Of a stretch of DNA of 64,000 nt, positions 37,817-46,984 are shown piece after piece. Origin of the DNA: Pseudomonas xantholysinigenes. Lineage in GTDB: Bacteria > Pseudomonadota > Gammaproteobacteria > Pseudomonadales > Pseudomonadaceae. How positions within the stretch are numbered: the first letter of the stretch is position 1; each line of letters starts with the position of its first letter. Under the pieces are notes generated by a model. That model was not told the DNA's origin and made no database searches. It saw nothing but the letters and a program-made list of their open reading frames with translations. The stretch is from the NCBI RefSeq assembly GCF_014268885.2, contig NZ_CP077095.1, forward strand, positions 649,001 to 713,000. The letters run 5' to 3'. Both the position numbers and the translations under genes were made by a program.

Positions 37817-38653
37817 ATGAGGTCGCGTATCTGGCAGTGGGCCGGCGTTGGTTTGCTGGGCATGAGCATCAGCCTGGGTGCCTTGGCCCAGGGGCCCGGG
37901 GACGGGCATGACGGCCATGGTGGCCAGCCGGACCAGGGGCAGGGCGAGCGACGCGGTTCGCCGCTCACCTCCCGGGACGAAGTGCGCCAGACCCAACCGC
38001 CGCGCGAGGGCTACTACCAGGACATTCCCCGGCGCCATGGCGACAACCGCTATTGGCAAGCCGGTGGTCCCGGGCAGCGTCCGGGCGGTGACTGGTCGGG
38101 GCGGCCGGACGGCCATGGCAATGGCTGGGGGCCGGGCCCGCAATACCATCCAGGTCACACCGTGGAGCGCTTCCCGGATCGCTACTGGAAAGTGCCCTAC
38201 CGTGGGCAGGACTACTTCTACTCCGGCGGTTACTGGTATCGCCCGCACGGTGGTGGCTATGTCGTGGTCACGCCGCCCTATGGCGTGAGGGTTGGCTATC
38301 TGCCGTCCTATGCCCGCGAGGTGTGGTTGGGCGGGGCGTTGTTCTTCCTGGTGGCGGACACCTATTACCAGTACCAGGCCGACAGCCGCGAGTACGTGGT
38401 GGTCAACCCGCCCACGGCGGCCCCGGCGCCGCTGTCGATGCAGCCGCAGGGCTATGACGTGGTGGCCTACCCGATGTACGGCCAGGGGCCTGAACAGCAG
38501 GAGCAGGACCGTTTCCAGTGCCACCGCTGGGCGGTGAGCCAATCGGGATTCGACCCGGCCACGGCGAGCTACGCGCCCCCGGCGAATGTGGCGGACAACT
38601 ACCGGCGAGCCTTGGGAGCCTGCTTGAGCGGGCGGGGGTATAGCATCAATTGA
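37817..38653 (+). CDS. Exported DUF6515 family protein
   Basis: This 278-residue protein has a signal peptide (MRSRIWQWAGVGLLGMSISLGALA) followed by a low-complexity Gly/Pro/Asp/His/Arg-rich region to about residue 110. A Tyr/Val-rich core then matches DUF6515 (DYFYSGGYWYRPHGGGYVVV, PPYGVRVGYLP, ADTYYQYQADSREYVVVNPP). The C-terminal 50 residues hold FQCHRWAVSQSGFDP and a closing CLSGRGY, with two cysteines. It is predicted to be periplasmic or surface-associated, and function is unknown. GAGAGG lies about eight bases before the ATG chosen. Confidence 0.78.
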   Translation: MRSRIWQWAGVGLLGMSISLGALAQGPGDGHDGHGGQPDQGQGERRGSPLTSRDEVRQTQPPREGYYQDIPRRHGDNRYWQAGGPGQRPGGDWSGRPDGHGNGWGPGPQYHPGHTVERFPDRYWKVPYRGQDYFYSGGYWYRPHGGGYVVVTPPYGVRVGYLPSYAREVWLGGALFFLVADTYYQYQADSREYVVVNPPTAAPAPLSMQPQGYDVVAYPMYGQGPEQQEQDRFQCHRWAVSQSGFDPATASYAPPANVADNYRRALGACLSGRGYSIN

Positions 38654-38661
38654 CGCGGTTG

Positions 38662-39531
38662 TTACACCGGGTCCGCGTGCACCATCACATCGGCCTTTGG
38701 ATAGCGCGCGCGGATGGCCTGTGATGCCTGCACGCACAGCTCATGAGCCGCGTCCAGCGGCAAGGTGCCCGGTAATTCCAGGTGCAGCTGCACGAACCAG
38801 TGGCTGCCCGACACCCGCGTGCGCAGGTCGTGCGCGCCCTTCACCCCGGGGATCGCCAGCACCACCTCGAGCATGCGCTCACTGACGTCCGCCGGCAGTT
38901 CCTGATCCATGAGGATCGCCGTGCTTTGCCGGGCAATCTGCACGGCGCTCCACAGGATGTAGAAGGCGATTGCCAAACCGAACAGCGCATCCAGTTGTGG
39001 CCAGCCGAACCGTGCCAGGACCAGCGCCAACAGGATGCTGCCATTGAGCAGCAGGTCGGAGCGGTAATGCAGGGAATCGGCGCGCACCGCGGTGGAGCCG
39101 GTCAGGCGGATGACCTTGCGTTGGAAGGCCAGCAACGCCACGGTCAGCACCAGCGACAACAGCATCACCGCGATGCCGGCGGCGGTGTCGCCCAGTGGCT
39201 GCGGCGCTTGCAGGCGTTCCACTGCCTGCACCCCGATCAGCACGGCGCTGACACCGATGAACAGCGCCTGGGCCATGCCGGCCAGGGCCTCGGCCTTGCC
39301 GTGGCCGAAGCGGTGATCGTCGTCGGCCGGGCGCAAGGCATAGTGCACCGCCAGCAGGTTGAGGAACGAGGCGACCGCATCGAGCGCCGAGTCGGTGAGC
39401 CCGGCCAGCAGGCTCACCGAGCCGCTCAGCCACCAGGCCACGGCCTTGCTCAGCACCAGGATGCTGGCCACCGTCAGCGAGGCGCGGGTGGCCAGGCGCA
39501 GCAGGCGTTGGTGTTCGGCCGGGGCAGTCAT
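38662..39531 (-). CDS. fieF: Cation diffusion facilitator (FieF/YiiP type)
   Basis: This 289-residue inner-membrane protein exports divalent metal (zinc or iron) in exchange for protons. Six membrane segments are followed by the cytosolic CDF domain. Metal-site motifs fit FieF: DSALDAVASFLNLLAVHYAL in helix 2, the PADDDHRFGHGKAEALAG loop, and HYRSDLLLNGSILLAL in helix 5. The C-terminal domain has GVKGAHDLRTRVSGSHWFVQLHLE. The ATG chosen begins at MTAPAEHQRLL. It is convergent with the DUF6515 gene, eight bases apart. Confidence 0.88.
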   Translation of the reverse strand: MTAPAEHQRLLRLATRASLTVASILVLSKAVAWWLSGSVSLLAGLTDSALDAVASFLNLLAVHYALRPADDDHRFGHGKAEALAGMAQALFIGVSAVLIGVQAVERLQAPQPLGDTAAGIAVMLLSLVLTVALLAFQRKVIRLTGSTAVRADSLHYRSDLLLNGSILLALVLARFGWPQLDALFGLAIAFYILWSAVQIARQSTAILMDQELPADVSERMLEVVLAIPGVKGAHDLRTRVSGSHWFVQLHLELPGTLPLDAAHELCVQASQAIRARYPKADVMVHADPV

Positions 39532-39556
39532 GTGCGGGCGGTCTTGTGTGAAGGTT

Positions 39557-39976
39557 TCAGGCGGCCGGGGCCAGGCCGAGGCTGGCCAGTTGCTCGACGC
39601 TGCCACGGCTCTGGATCAACCGTGGGTCATTCAGCGGCAGGCGCTGGCCCAGTTCGCTTTCGAGGATAGCCTGCAGTTTGATCCTGTCGACCTGGCCATT
39701 GGCGTCGACCGCGGGCGCCAGTTTGGCCGGGTCGATCTGCGCGGTCTTGCCGCCGGGGTAGTAGATGGCGCCGGTGGCAAAATCGATGCCGAAGGCGATC
39801 AGGCCGGGGAGCACGTAGAACAGGATACCAATGGCGTCCATGGCCGCGACGACGGGGTCGATCTTGCCTTCGATCTGGCCGCGACGGTCAGGGTAGAAGA
39901 GGGTGCCGCAGGCCGTCAGCTGGGTCAGCAAGGTGGCGATCAGGGCGCCACCGATGACGCGGGAAGGGATGCGCAT
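39557..39976 (-). CDS. Putative lipoprotein, hypothetical
   Basis: This 139-residue protein has a lipoprotein signal ending in LTAC (C23) and a hydrophobic stretch ILFYVLPGLIAFGIDFATGAIYY at about residues 50-73. The C-terminal half is helical (LQAILESELGQRLPLNDPRLI). I do not recognise a family; the layout recalls YceK-like small lipoproteins, but similarity is weak. It lies 25 bases upstream of the fieF start on the same strand, so co-expression is possible. Confidence 0.72.
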   Translation of the reverse strand: MRIPSRVIGGALIATLLTQLTACGTLFYPDRRGQIEGKIDPVVAAMDAIGILFYVLPGLIAFGIDFATGAIYYPGGKTAQIDPAKLAPAVDANGQVDRIKLQAILESELGQRLPLNDPRLIQSRGSVEQLASLGLAPAA

Positions 39977-40094
39977 GTAAATCTCCGGAATGGTAGCGTT
40001 GCAACGGCGCGACGAATGCCCGCGCCTGAGCTTAAGACCATGTTAGGCCAGCCTCGGTTCGCCGTTATACTCGGACGATTGTTCGAGGACCACC

Positions 40095-42623
40095 ATGATT
40101 TCATTACCGATCGATGCCGTACTGTCCGACCTGCGCCTGGCCCTGGGCGCGCGTGACGAAGCGGTGCTCGAGGCGCCGCCCGGCGCCGGCAAGACCACCC
40201 GTGTGCCGCTGGCGTTGCTCGACGAGCCGTGGCTGGCCGGGCAGACCATCCTGATGCTTGAGCCGCGGCGCCTGGCGGCCCGCGCCGCCGCCGAGCGACT
40301 GGCCAGCGAGCTGGGGGAAAAAGTCGGCGATACCGTGGGCTACCGCATCCGCCTGGACAGCAAGGTCGGCCCGAACACGCGCATCGAAGTGGTCACCGAG
40401 GGCATCCTCACTCGCCGCTTGCAAGCCGATCCAGCGCTCGAAGGCGTGGGCTTGCTGATCTTCGATGAGTTCCACGAGCGCAGCCTGGATGCCGACCTTG
40501 CCCTGGCCCTGAGCCTCAATGGCCGGGCCCTGCTGCGTGACGAGCCGCCGCTGAAGATCCTGCTGATGTCGGCGACGCTGGAGGGCGAGCGTTTGTCGCG
40601 GCTGCTCGACGATGCGCCGATCATCAGCAGCCAGGGGCGCATGCACCCGGTGGATATCCGCTGGGGACGGCCTTTCCAGCCCGGTGAGTTCGTCGAGCCG
40701 CGAGTGGTCGATTGCGTGCTCCAGGCCCTCGCCGACGAAACGGGCAGCCTGCTGGTGTTCCTGCCTGGGCAAGCGGAGATTCGCCGTGTGCACCAGGCCT
40801 TGCAGGAAGCGCTCGGCGAGCGCCCCGGTATCCTGTTGTGCCCACTGCATGGCGAACTCGATCTCACTGCCCAGCGCGCGGCCATCGAGCCGGCGCCCAA
40901 GGACCAGCGCAAGGTCGTGCTGGCGACCAATATCGCCGAGACCAGCCTGACCATCGACGGCGTGCGCGTGGTCATCGACGCAGGATTGGCGCGGGTGCCG
41001 CGCTTTGATCCCGGCAGCGGCATGACACGCCTGGATACCCAGCGCATCTCCCGCGCCAGTGCCACCCAGCGCGCCGGGCGTGCTGGGCGCCTGGAGCCGG
41101 GGGTGTGCTACCGGTTGTGGTCCGAGGCCCAGCACGACCAGCTGGCGGCCCACGGCGGCGCTGAAATCCTCCAGGCCGACTTGGCGGGGCTGGCCCTGCA
41201 ACTGGCGCGCTGGGGCGTGCCGCCGGAACAGTTGAGCTGGCTCGACCAGCCGCCGCCGTCCGCCTATGCCCAGGCCCAGGACTTGTTGGCCCGCCTCGGT
41301 GCGTTCAAGCCTGGCAGCCGCGACAACCTCGGCGCCCACGGCCAGGCCATGGCCGAACTGCCCACGCACCCGCGCATCGCCCATCTGCTCTTGCGTGGCC
41401 AGGACCTGGGCCTGGCCGAGCTGGCCTGCGATGTGGCGGCGTTGCTCGGCGAGCGCGACATCCTGCGCGGCGCTGGCGCTGACCTGCATAGCCGGCTGGC
41501 GCTGCTCAGCGGCGAAGCCCGCGTAGCCCGTGGCGGGCAGGGCGGCGTGCAGCGCGCGCGGCAACTGGCCCGGCAATATCGCGGCCAGTTGCGTGGCAAG
41601 CCGCGCAGCCCGGTGGCCGACCCCGACCATCCGCGCTGGCTGGGCGCGCTGCTGGCGCTGGCCTATCCCGACCGAGTGGCGCAACAGCGTCGCGAAGGCG
41701 GTGCCGAGTACCGCCTGGCCAACGGCCGGGCGGCCCTGTTCGGCGAAGTCGACGCGCTGATGAAAAGCCCATGGCTGGTGATTGCCGACCTCGGCAGCCG
41801 CCAGGGCCAGCGCGAGGAGCGCATCTACCTGGCCGCCGAGTTCGACCCGGCGCTGCTCGATGGTGTGCTGGCCGAGCAGGTCGAGCAACTCGACCTGCTC
41901 GACTGGGATGAACGCGAACAGGTGCTGCGTGCCGAACGCCAGCGCAAGGTCGGTGAACTGGTGCTCAGCCGTGAACCCCTGCCAGGCCTGGACGAAGAGG
42001 CGCGGGCCAAGGCCCTGCTTGGCCTGGTGCGACGCAAGGGCTTGAACCTGTTGACCTGGACGCCCGAGCTGCGCCAGTGGCAGGCCCGAGTCGCGCTGTT
42101 GCGTCAACTCGATTTGCAAAAGGACGGCGACAGCCAATGGCCGGATCTGGGCGACCAAGCCCTGCTCGCCAACCTGGAGGACTGGTTGCAACCCTACCTG
42201 GGCAAGGTCTCGCGTCTTAGCCACTTCGCCGCGCTGGACCTGCCAGCGCTGCTGCGCAACCTGCTGCCCTGGCCGTTGCCCCAGCGCCTGGATGAACTGG
42301 CGCCGTCGCACTTGAGCGTGCCCTCGGGCTCCAGCATTCGCCTGGACTACAGCGAGCAGCCACCGATTCTTGCCGTGCGCCTGCAGGAGCTGTTCGGCCT
42401 GGCCGACACCCCGCGTATCGCCAACGGCCGCCAGCAGGTCAAGTTGCACCTACTGTCGCCGGCACGCCGCCCGGTGCAGGTGACCCAGGACCTGGCCAAC
42501 TTCTGGCGTACCACTTATGCCGAGGTGAAGAAGGATCTCAAGGGGCGATACCCCAAGCATTACTGGCCGGATGATCCGCTGGTGGCCGAGGCCACCGCCC
42601 GGGCCAAGCCTCGGGGAACCTGA
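40095..42623 (+). CDS. hrpB: ATP-dependent helicase HrpB
   Basis: HrpB (842 residues) is a DEAH-type RNA helicase. Motif I is PPGAGKTTRVPLALL (about residue 31), motif II is IFDEFHERSLDADLAL and motif III is LLMSATLEG. Motif V and VI regions follow (ATNIAETSLTIDGVRVVIDAG, RISRASATQRAGRAGR). Helicase-associated and HrpB C-terminal domains follow, ending GRYPKHYWPDDPLVA. Motif II reads DEFH rather than DEAH, which is the norm for HrpB. Its cellular role is unclear. The gene stands alone, divergent from the lipoprotein gene. Confidence 0.94.
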   Translation: MISLPIDAVLSDLRLALGARDEAVLEAPPGAGKTTRVPLALLDEPWLAGQTILMLEPRRLAARAAAERLASELGEKVGDTVGYRIRLDSKVGPNTRIEVVTEGILTRRLQADPALEGVGLLIFDEFHERSLDADLALALSLNGRALLRDEPPLKILLMSATLEGERLSRLLDDAPIISSQGRMHPVDIRWGRPFQPGEFVEPRVVDCVLQALADETGSLLVFLPGQAEIRRVHQALQEALGERPGILLCPLHGELDLTAQRAAIEPAPKDQRKVVLATNIAETSLTIDGVRVVIDAGLARVPRFDPGSGMTRLDTQRISRASATQRAGRAGRLEPGVCYRLWSEAQHDQLAAHGGAEILQADLAGLALQLARWGVPPEQLSWLDQPPPSAYAQAQDLLARLGAFKPGSRDNLGAHGQAMAELPTHPRIAHLLLRGQDLGLAELACDVAALLGERDILRGAGADLHSRLALLSGEARVARGGQGGVQRARQLARQYRGQLRGKPRSPVADPDHPRWLGALLALAYPDRVAQQRREGGAEYRLANGRAALFGEVDALMKSPWLVIADLGSRQGQREERIYLAAEFDPALLDGVLAEQVEQLDLLDWDEREQVLRAERQRKVGELVLSREPLPGLDEEARAKALLGLVRRKGLNLLTWTPELRQWQARVALLRQLDLQKDGDSQWPDLGDQALLANLEDWLQPYLGKVSRLSHFAALDLPALLRNLLPWPLPQRLDELAPSHLSVPSGSSIRLDYSEQPPILAVRLQELFGLADTPRIANGRQQVKLHLLSPARRPVQVTQDLANFWRTTYAEVKKDLKGRYPKHYWPDDPLVAEATARAKPRGT

Positions 42624-42724
42624 CCTGGAGCTGTTTCACCCTGCCTGTCGTTTGCCGCGACACGCAAGATGGCCCGATGCCTTGGCAACCGTCGAGGTAT
42701 CCAACAGCAAAGGTCTTTTTCAAC

Positions 42725-43276
42725 ATGAATCTCGAGCAAGTCTCAAGCGCGGCACCGATGTCCTTCAGTAACCTAAAAATTTTCGAGTGCACCATTCACG
42801 CGATCTACCAGGGCGCAACCTACCCCATTGTGCTCAGTACCGAGGAGGACTATGCCAAGTCCATCGTACCTGGTCGCTGGGATTGGCTGATCAAGGGCGA
42901 GCCAGGCAAGACCTACGAGGACAGTCGGCGAGTCTTCCAGTTCAAGCTGCACGCCCACACCACCGACCGCCTGCATTACCAGATGTGCGGAACCGGACAA
43001 CGTGAGAGGCGTCGACTGGCCCGCAGCAACAAAGGCTACATCGGCATGTATGCCGCCGCCGAAGCAATCATGACCTTCAAGCTTGAGCCACTGGCCTGGG
43101 ACGGGCGGCAATTGCGGTGCCGCTGGCGTGATCACGAGGGGCATACGGTCAAGATTGGTGAATACCCCACCGATGGTAGGCCCTATGACCGTCTGGGGGG
43201 GTATCTGGACCATCTGAACGTTTATACAGAATATGCCGAAAGTCTGTGTGAGTTCCTGATCACACCGTTGCGCTGA
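42725..43276 (+). CDS. Hypothetical protein, orphan accessory gene
   Basis: I do not recognise this 183-residue protein. It is soluble, charged and rich in aromatic residues (STEEDYAKSIVPGRWDWLIKG, GQRERRRLARSNKGYIGMYA, LEPLAWDGRQLRCRWRDHEG). The GC level and codon use are lower than those of hrpB and the yciC-like gene on either side, suggesting horizontal gain. The ribosome binding site (AAAGGT) is poor. A later in-frame ATG (MSFSNLKIFE) is an alternative start. No partner gene is near. Confidence 0.62.
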   Translation: MNLEQVSSAAPMSFSNLKIFECTIHAIYQGATYPIVLSTEEDYAKSIVPGRWDWLIKGEPGKTYEDSRRVFQFKLHAHTTDRLHYQMCGTGQRERRRLARSNKGYIGMYAAAEAIMTFKLEPLAWDGRQLRCRWRDHEGHTVKIGEYPTDGRPYDRLGGYLDHLNVYTEYAESLCEFLITPLR

Positions 43277-43285
43277 GGCCCCGGC

Positions 43286-43942
43286 TCAGGCGCCCGCTTC
43301 GCTTTCGCGCAACATGAACAGGCGATACAGCACCACGGTGGCGAACAGCTGCAGGAAGCCGTTGAAGCTGTCCACGGCCAATCGCACGCCGGGCTGTGGT
43401 TCGGGGAAGGCGCTGATCAGCAAGCCTTCGATCAACCACAGCGGCGCCAGCACCGCCAGCATGCAGATCATGATGCGCAGGAAGTGCCCGGTGGTCATGC
43501 GTGCGCTGGTGCGCATCGCCTCGATCACCGGCAGCCCGCGCAATACCAGCAGGTATTCGGCGAACACCAGGTTCACCATGATCCACACGCCGGGGAAGAT
43601 GAACAGCAGCAGGCCCGCCGAGATCAGCAGCGTGCAGATCACCACCAGCAACGCCAGCCTTGGCCACAACTGCAGGGCGCGGGCGAACAGGTCGCGCTTG
43701 GCGATCGCCTGGCCGTTGCTGCGGGTGTCGAGGTAGAGGATCAGTGCCGCGGTGTACAGCGGGTAGAACAGCAGGCTGACCAGCATGCCGAAGGCCGGCG
43801 CGGCCTGCTCGCCCAGTTGCCGATCGAGCAGTTGGGTGAGGAGGGCCTCGAGCACCACCAGTGGCAGGCACAGCTGGAGGATGCTCGCCAGGTGGCGGCG
43901 GAAGAAGTACAGGGAGTCGCGCAGAACGCTCAGCGGATTCAT
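43286..43942 (-). CDS. YciC family membrane protein
   Basis: This 218-residue protein has about six hydrophobic segments (HLASILQLCLPLVVLEAL, AFGMLVSLLFYPLYTAALIL, LALLVVICTLLISAGLLLFI) and the YciC/UPF0259 conserved block FPGVWIMVNLVFAEYLLVLRG, then VIEAMRTSARMTTGHFLRI. It is an inner-membrane protein of unknown function. It is convergent with the orphan gene, whose stop is nine bases away. Confidence 0.82.
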   Translation of the reverse strand: MNPLSVLRDSLYFFRRHLASILQLCLPLVVLEALLTQLLDRQLGEQAAPAFGMLVSLLFYPLYTAALILYLDTRSNGQAIAKRDLFARALQLWPRLALLVVICTLLISAGLLLFIFPGVWIMVNLVFAEYLLVLRGLPVIEAMRTSARMTTGHFLRIMICMLAVLAPLWLIEGLLISAFPEPQPGVRLAVDSFNGFLQLFATVVLYRLFMLRESEAGA

Positions 43943-44099
43943 CGGTCAACATCGCATGGCAGAAAAAGCAGGGCGTAACTTTAGCCCAGTCGGCGCGCTT
44001 GCTGAAAAAAGTTTCATGGCCCGGGCAATTGAATCGTCACGCCCGGGCCCTCATCTTTGACGCTGTCCGATGTCCTGTTCAGCCCATGAGGTTGCCCCG

Positions 44100-44843
44100 A
44101 TGAACACTGAAGAACAAACCCTGATCGATGGCCTGTTCGGCCGTCTCAAGCAAGCTGAGGATCCGGCCCAGCCACGTGATGCCCAGGCCCAGGCACGCAT
44201 CGAGGAGCATCTGCGCCAGCAGCCGGCGGCGCCGTATTACATGGCCCAGGCGATCCTGGTGCAGGAAGCGGCGATCAAGCGCCTGGACGAGCAGAGCAAG
44301 CAGCTCGAGGCCGAGCTCAAGCAGGCTCGGGCCCAGCTCGACGCGACCCGCTCCAGCGGCGCCAGCAGTGGTGGCGGTTTCCTCTCCAGCATATTCGGTG
44401 CCGGCGCGCGCAGCCCGGCGCCCGAGCCCCAGCGCTCGGTCGCCCCGCCACCCAGCTCTGGCGGCGGTTGGCGCGAACCGGCACCCCAGGCCTATGCACC
44501 ACCGCCCCAGCAACCAGGCTTCGGCGCGGCACCCGCGCCAGCGCGTAGTGGTGCCAGCAGCTTCCTTGGCGGCGCCATGCAGACCGCCGCGGGCGTGGCC
44601 GGTGGCGTGCTCCTGGCCCAGGGCATCAGCAGCCTGTTCAATCACCATTCGCAACCTGAAGAGGTGGTCGAGGTAATCAAGGAAGAACCGGCGCCTGCCA
44701 GTGACCAGGGCGGCTGGAATGACCAGGACAGTCAGCGCCAGGTGGCCGACAACAGTGGCTGGGGCAATGACCAGGGCGGGTTCGCCGACACCGATTACAG
44801 TGGCGATGGCGGCGGCTTCTTCTCGGACGACGACTACGTCTGA
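44100..44843 (+). CDS. DUF2076 domain protein
   Basis: This 247-residue protein opens with the DUF2076 signature (MNTEEQTLIDGLFGRLKQAE, QPAAPYYMAQAILVQEAAI) followed by a coiled coil of Glu/Lys/Gln (LDEQSKQLEAELKQARAQLD). A long Ala/Pro/Gly/Ser linker follows, then a hydrophobic Gly-rich segment (FLGGAMQTAAGVAGGVLLAQ). The tail is Asp/Gly/Asn-rich and acidic. It is probably a peripheral or single-span protein; function is not known. The NYN-domain gene follows about 70 bases later on the same strand. Confidence 0.8.
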   Translation: MNTEEQTLIDGLFGRLKQAEDPAQPRDAQAQARIEEHLRQQPAAPYYMAQAILVQEAAIKRLDEQSKQLEAELKQARAQLDATRSSGASSGGGFLSSIFGAGARSPAPEPQRSVAPPPSSGGGWREPAPQAYAPPPQQPGFGAAPAPARSGASSFLGGAMQTAAGVAGGVLLAQGISSLFNHHSQPEEVVEVIKEEPAPASDQGGWNDQDSQRQVADNSGWGNDQGGFADTDYSGDGGGFFSDDDYV

Positions 44844-44914
44844 GGGCTCTGGCATACTCGTTGAATTGCGGGCCGCGCAGCGGCCCTCTCCAAGACTCGA
44901 CGAGGTGCCCTGGC

Positions 44915-45391
44915 TTGAAGAAGATCGCGCTGTTCGCCGATGTGCAGAACCTCTACTACACGGTGCGCCAAGGCCATGGCTGTCATTTCAACTATGCCGC
45001 GCTGTGGGCCGACGTCAGCCGCGAAGGGCAGATCGTCGAGGCGCTGGCCTATGCCATCGACCGCGGCGACAGCAAGCAGCAACAGTTCCAGCAGATCCTG
45101 CGCAACCTGGGTTTCGAGGTGCGTCTGAAACCCTATATTCAGCGCGCCGACGGCTCGGCCAAAGGTGACTGGGATGTGGGCATCACCCTGGATGTGATCG
45201 AGGCGGCGGCGCGGGTCGACCAGGTGGTGCTGGCCTCCGGCGACGGTGATTTCGACCTGCTGCTGGAGCGGGCGATGCAGCGCCATGGTGTGGAAACCGT
45301 GGTCTATGGCGTACCCGGATTGACGGCGTTGTCGGTGATTCGCGCGGCCAGCCGCTATGTGCCGATCGAGGGCAAGTTGCTGCTGCGCTGA
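44915..45391 (+). CDS. NYN domain (LabA-like) ribonuclease-fold protein
   Basis: This 158-residue protein has the NYN/PIN-like fold. Acidic catalytic candidates are visible in MKKIALFADVQNLYYTV, in KGDWDVGITLDVIEAA and in VVLASGDGDFDLLLERA, which match the conserved Asp positions of LabA/DUF88 proteins. It likely binds or cleaves RNA. The TTG start is chosen because GACGAGGTG lies about nine bases upstream and because the fold begins directly at this methionine. Confidence 0.83.
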   Translation: MKKIALFADVQNLYYTVRQGHGCHFNYAALWADVSREGQIVEALAYAIDRGDSKQQQFQQILRNLGFEVRLKPYIQRADGSAKGDWDVGITLDVIEAAARVDQVVLASGDGDFDLLLERAMQRHGVETVVYGVPGLTALSVIRAASRYVPIEGKLLLR

Positions 45392-45395
45392 GCGC

Positions 45396-45857
45396 CTACG
45401 ACGATCGGCTCGATTTGCCGTTCAGATGTTCCAGCGGCACTCGTCGCGGCACCGCGCTCGAGAGAATGATCGAGGTCTTGCTGAAGCCCAGCTGCGATAC
45501 CCGGTTGATCAGCGCCTCCAGCTCGCTCATCGACGCCACCGCTGCCTGCATGATCACGCACGGATCGCCGGTCACCCGGTGGCATTCGGTGAGTTCGGGG
45601 ATCTTCTCCAGCGCTTCATAGGCCTGCTGGTTGCCATGGCTGGCCAGGCGCAGTTCGATCACGCACTGGATCGGCAGGCCGATCTTCTCCAGGTCGACCT
45701 TGGCGGTGTAGCCGCTGATCACCCCACTGGCCTCCAGCTTGGCCACGCGCTCGGCCACTGCCGGGGCGGAAAGATTGACCTGGCGCGCCAGCTGCGCGTA
45801 GGTGGCCCGGCCGTTTTCCAGCAGGGCGGCGAGGAGCATGCGATCGTACTTGTCCAT
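45396..45857 (-). CDS. Lrp/AsnC family transcriptional regulator
   Basis: This 153-residue regulator has the AsnC-type wHTH (MDKYDRMLLAALLENGRATY, QLARQVNLSAPAVAERV) and a RAM effector domain (LTECHRVTGDPCVIMQAAV). It is divergent from the yedA-like exporter with about 150 AT-rich bases between, and an inverted repeat TTACAAA...TTTGTAA lies in that gap. The usual logic for such pairs is that the Lrp-type protein controls export of an amino acid or analogue. The effector is unknown. Confidence 0.9.
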   Translation of the reverse strand: MDKYDRMLLAALLENGRATYAQLARQVNLSAPAVAERVAKLEASGVISGYTAKVDLEKIGLPIQCVIELRLASHGNQQAYEALEKIPELTECHRVTGDPCVIMQAAVASMSELEALINRVSQLGFSKTSIILSSAVPRRVPLEHLNGKSSRSS

Positions 45858-45910
45858 GGTGAGTCCTGGTGACTTTGCAATCGATGGTGAACGGCGTGCA
45901 TAACCGTTTA

Positions 45911-45947
45911 TTACAAAGTGTTTTGGTGTTTTAAACCTGTTTTGTAA
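45911..45947. promoter_or_regulatory. Candidate Lrp-type operator between asnC-like and yedA-like genes
   Basis: TTACAAA and TTTGTAA form a seven-base inverted repeat 23 bases apart inside an AT-rich divergent promoter region, typical of Lrp/AsnC binding sites that wrap DNA. Both neighbouring genes could be controlled from here. Confidence 0.45.
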
Positions 45948-46011
45948 CTTAAGTTTGCGGCAGGCCCTTCCTAAACTAAGTCACCCGTAAACGGATTTCG
46001 AGCCCTCTTTC

Positions 46012-46932
46012 ATGCCTGCCTCCCGTCGCTTCCCGTTGTTGCTCATCGGTGCCTTCCTCGCCCTGTACCTGGTCTGGGGCTCGACCTACCTGTTCATCCG
46101 CATTGGCGTGGAGTCCTGGCCACCGCTGCTGATGGCCGGGGTACGCTTTGTGATTGCCGGCAGCCTGCTCTACGGCTTCCTGCGCTGGCGCGGGGCGCCG
46201 GCGCCGACCTGGCCGCAATGGCGCGCGGCCGGAGCCATCGGCTTCCTGCTGCTCAGTTGCGGCAACGGCGGCGTGACCCTGGCCGAGCACGCCGGGGTGG
46301 CCTCGGGCGTGGCCGCCCTGGCGGTGGCCACCGTGCCGCTGTTCACCCTGGTGTTCGGCCTGTTCTTCGGCCACCGCAATTCACGGCTGGAATGGGCGGG
46401 GATCGTGCTTGGTCTGGTCGGTATCGGCTTGCTCAACATGGGCTCCAACCTGCAGGCCAGCCCCATGGGCGCGGCGCTGATCCTGTTCGCCGCGGCAGCT
46501 TGGGCTTTTGGCTCGGTGTGGAGCAAGAGCCTGCCACTGCCCCAGGGCGCCATGGCCAGCGCCGCGGAAATGCTGGTGGGCGGCATCGCGCTGCTGATCG
46601 GCAGTGCCCTGAGCGGTGAGCGCATGACCCAGATGCCCAGCGCCGCCGGTTGGGGCGCGCTGGCCTACCTGGTGTTGTTCGGCTCGATCCTGGCGTTCAG
46701 CTCGTACATGTACCTGCTCAAGCACGTGCGCCCGGCCGCGGCCACCAGCTACGCCTACGTCAACCCGGCGGTGGCGGTGCTGCTGGGGATTCTGTTCGCC
46801 GGCGAGCAGATCGGCGCCGAAGAGTGCGTGGCCATGGCGGTGATCATCGGCGCGGTGGTGCTGATCGGCCTGCCGCAATGGCGCAAGGCGCCGGCGCAGC
46901 CCGTGTCGCTGAAGGAAGGGGTGTGCAAATAA
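46012..46932 (+). CDS. yedA: DMT-family exporter (YedA-like)
   Basis: This 306-residue protein has ten hydrophobic segments and two EamA repeats, as in YedA/RhtA-type metabolite exporters. Landmarks are YLVWGSTYLFIRIGVESWPP near the start, LLSCGNGGVTLAEHAGVASG, AAAAWAFGSVWSKSLP, AYLVLFGSILAFSSYMYLLK and TSYAYVNPAVAVLLGILFAG. Its substrate is unknown. Divergence from the Lrp-type gene suggests an amino acid or related metabolite. The gene symbol reflects close family resemblance. Confidence 0.85.
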   Translation: MPASRRFPLLLIGAFLALYLVWGSTYLFIRIGVESWPPLLMAGVRFVIAGSLLYGFLRWRGAPAPTWPQWRAAGAIGFLLLSCGNGGVTLAEHAGVASGVAALAVATVPLFTLVFGLFFGHRNSRLEWAGIVLGLVGIGLLNMGSNLQASPMGAALILFAAAAWAFGSVWSKSLPLPQGAMASAAEMLVGGIALLIGSALSGERMTQMPSAAGWGALAYLVLFGSILAFSSYMYLLKHVRPAAATSYAYVNPAVAVLLGILFAGEQIGAEECVAMAVIIGAVVLIGLPQWRKAPAQPVSLKEGVCK

Positions 46933-46984
46933 GGCAAGGGGCTTCTGACCCTGTGGGAGCAACTGTCTTGCTCTCGCGCGGTCG

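Noticed and set aside
40104..42449. Very long leftward frame opposite hrpB
   Set aside because: High GC leaves the antisense frame open. hrpB has all helicase motifs, so the antisense reading is not a gene.
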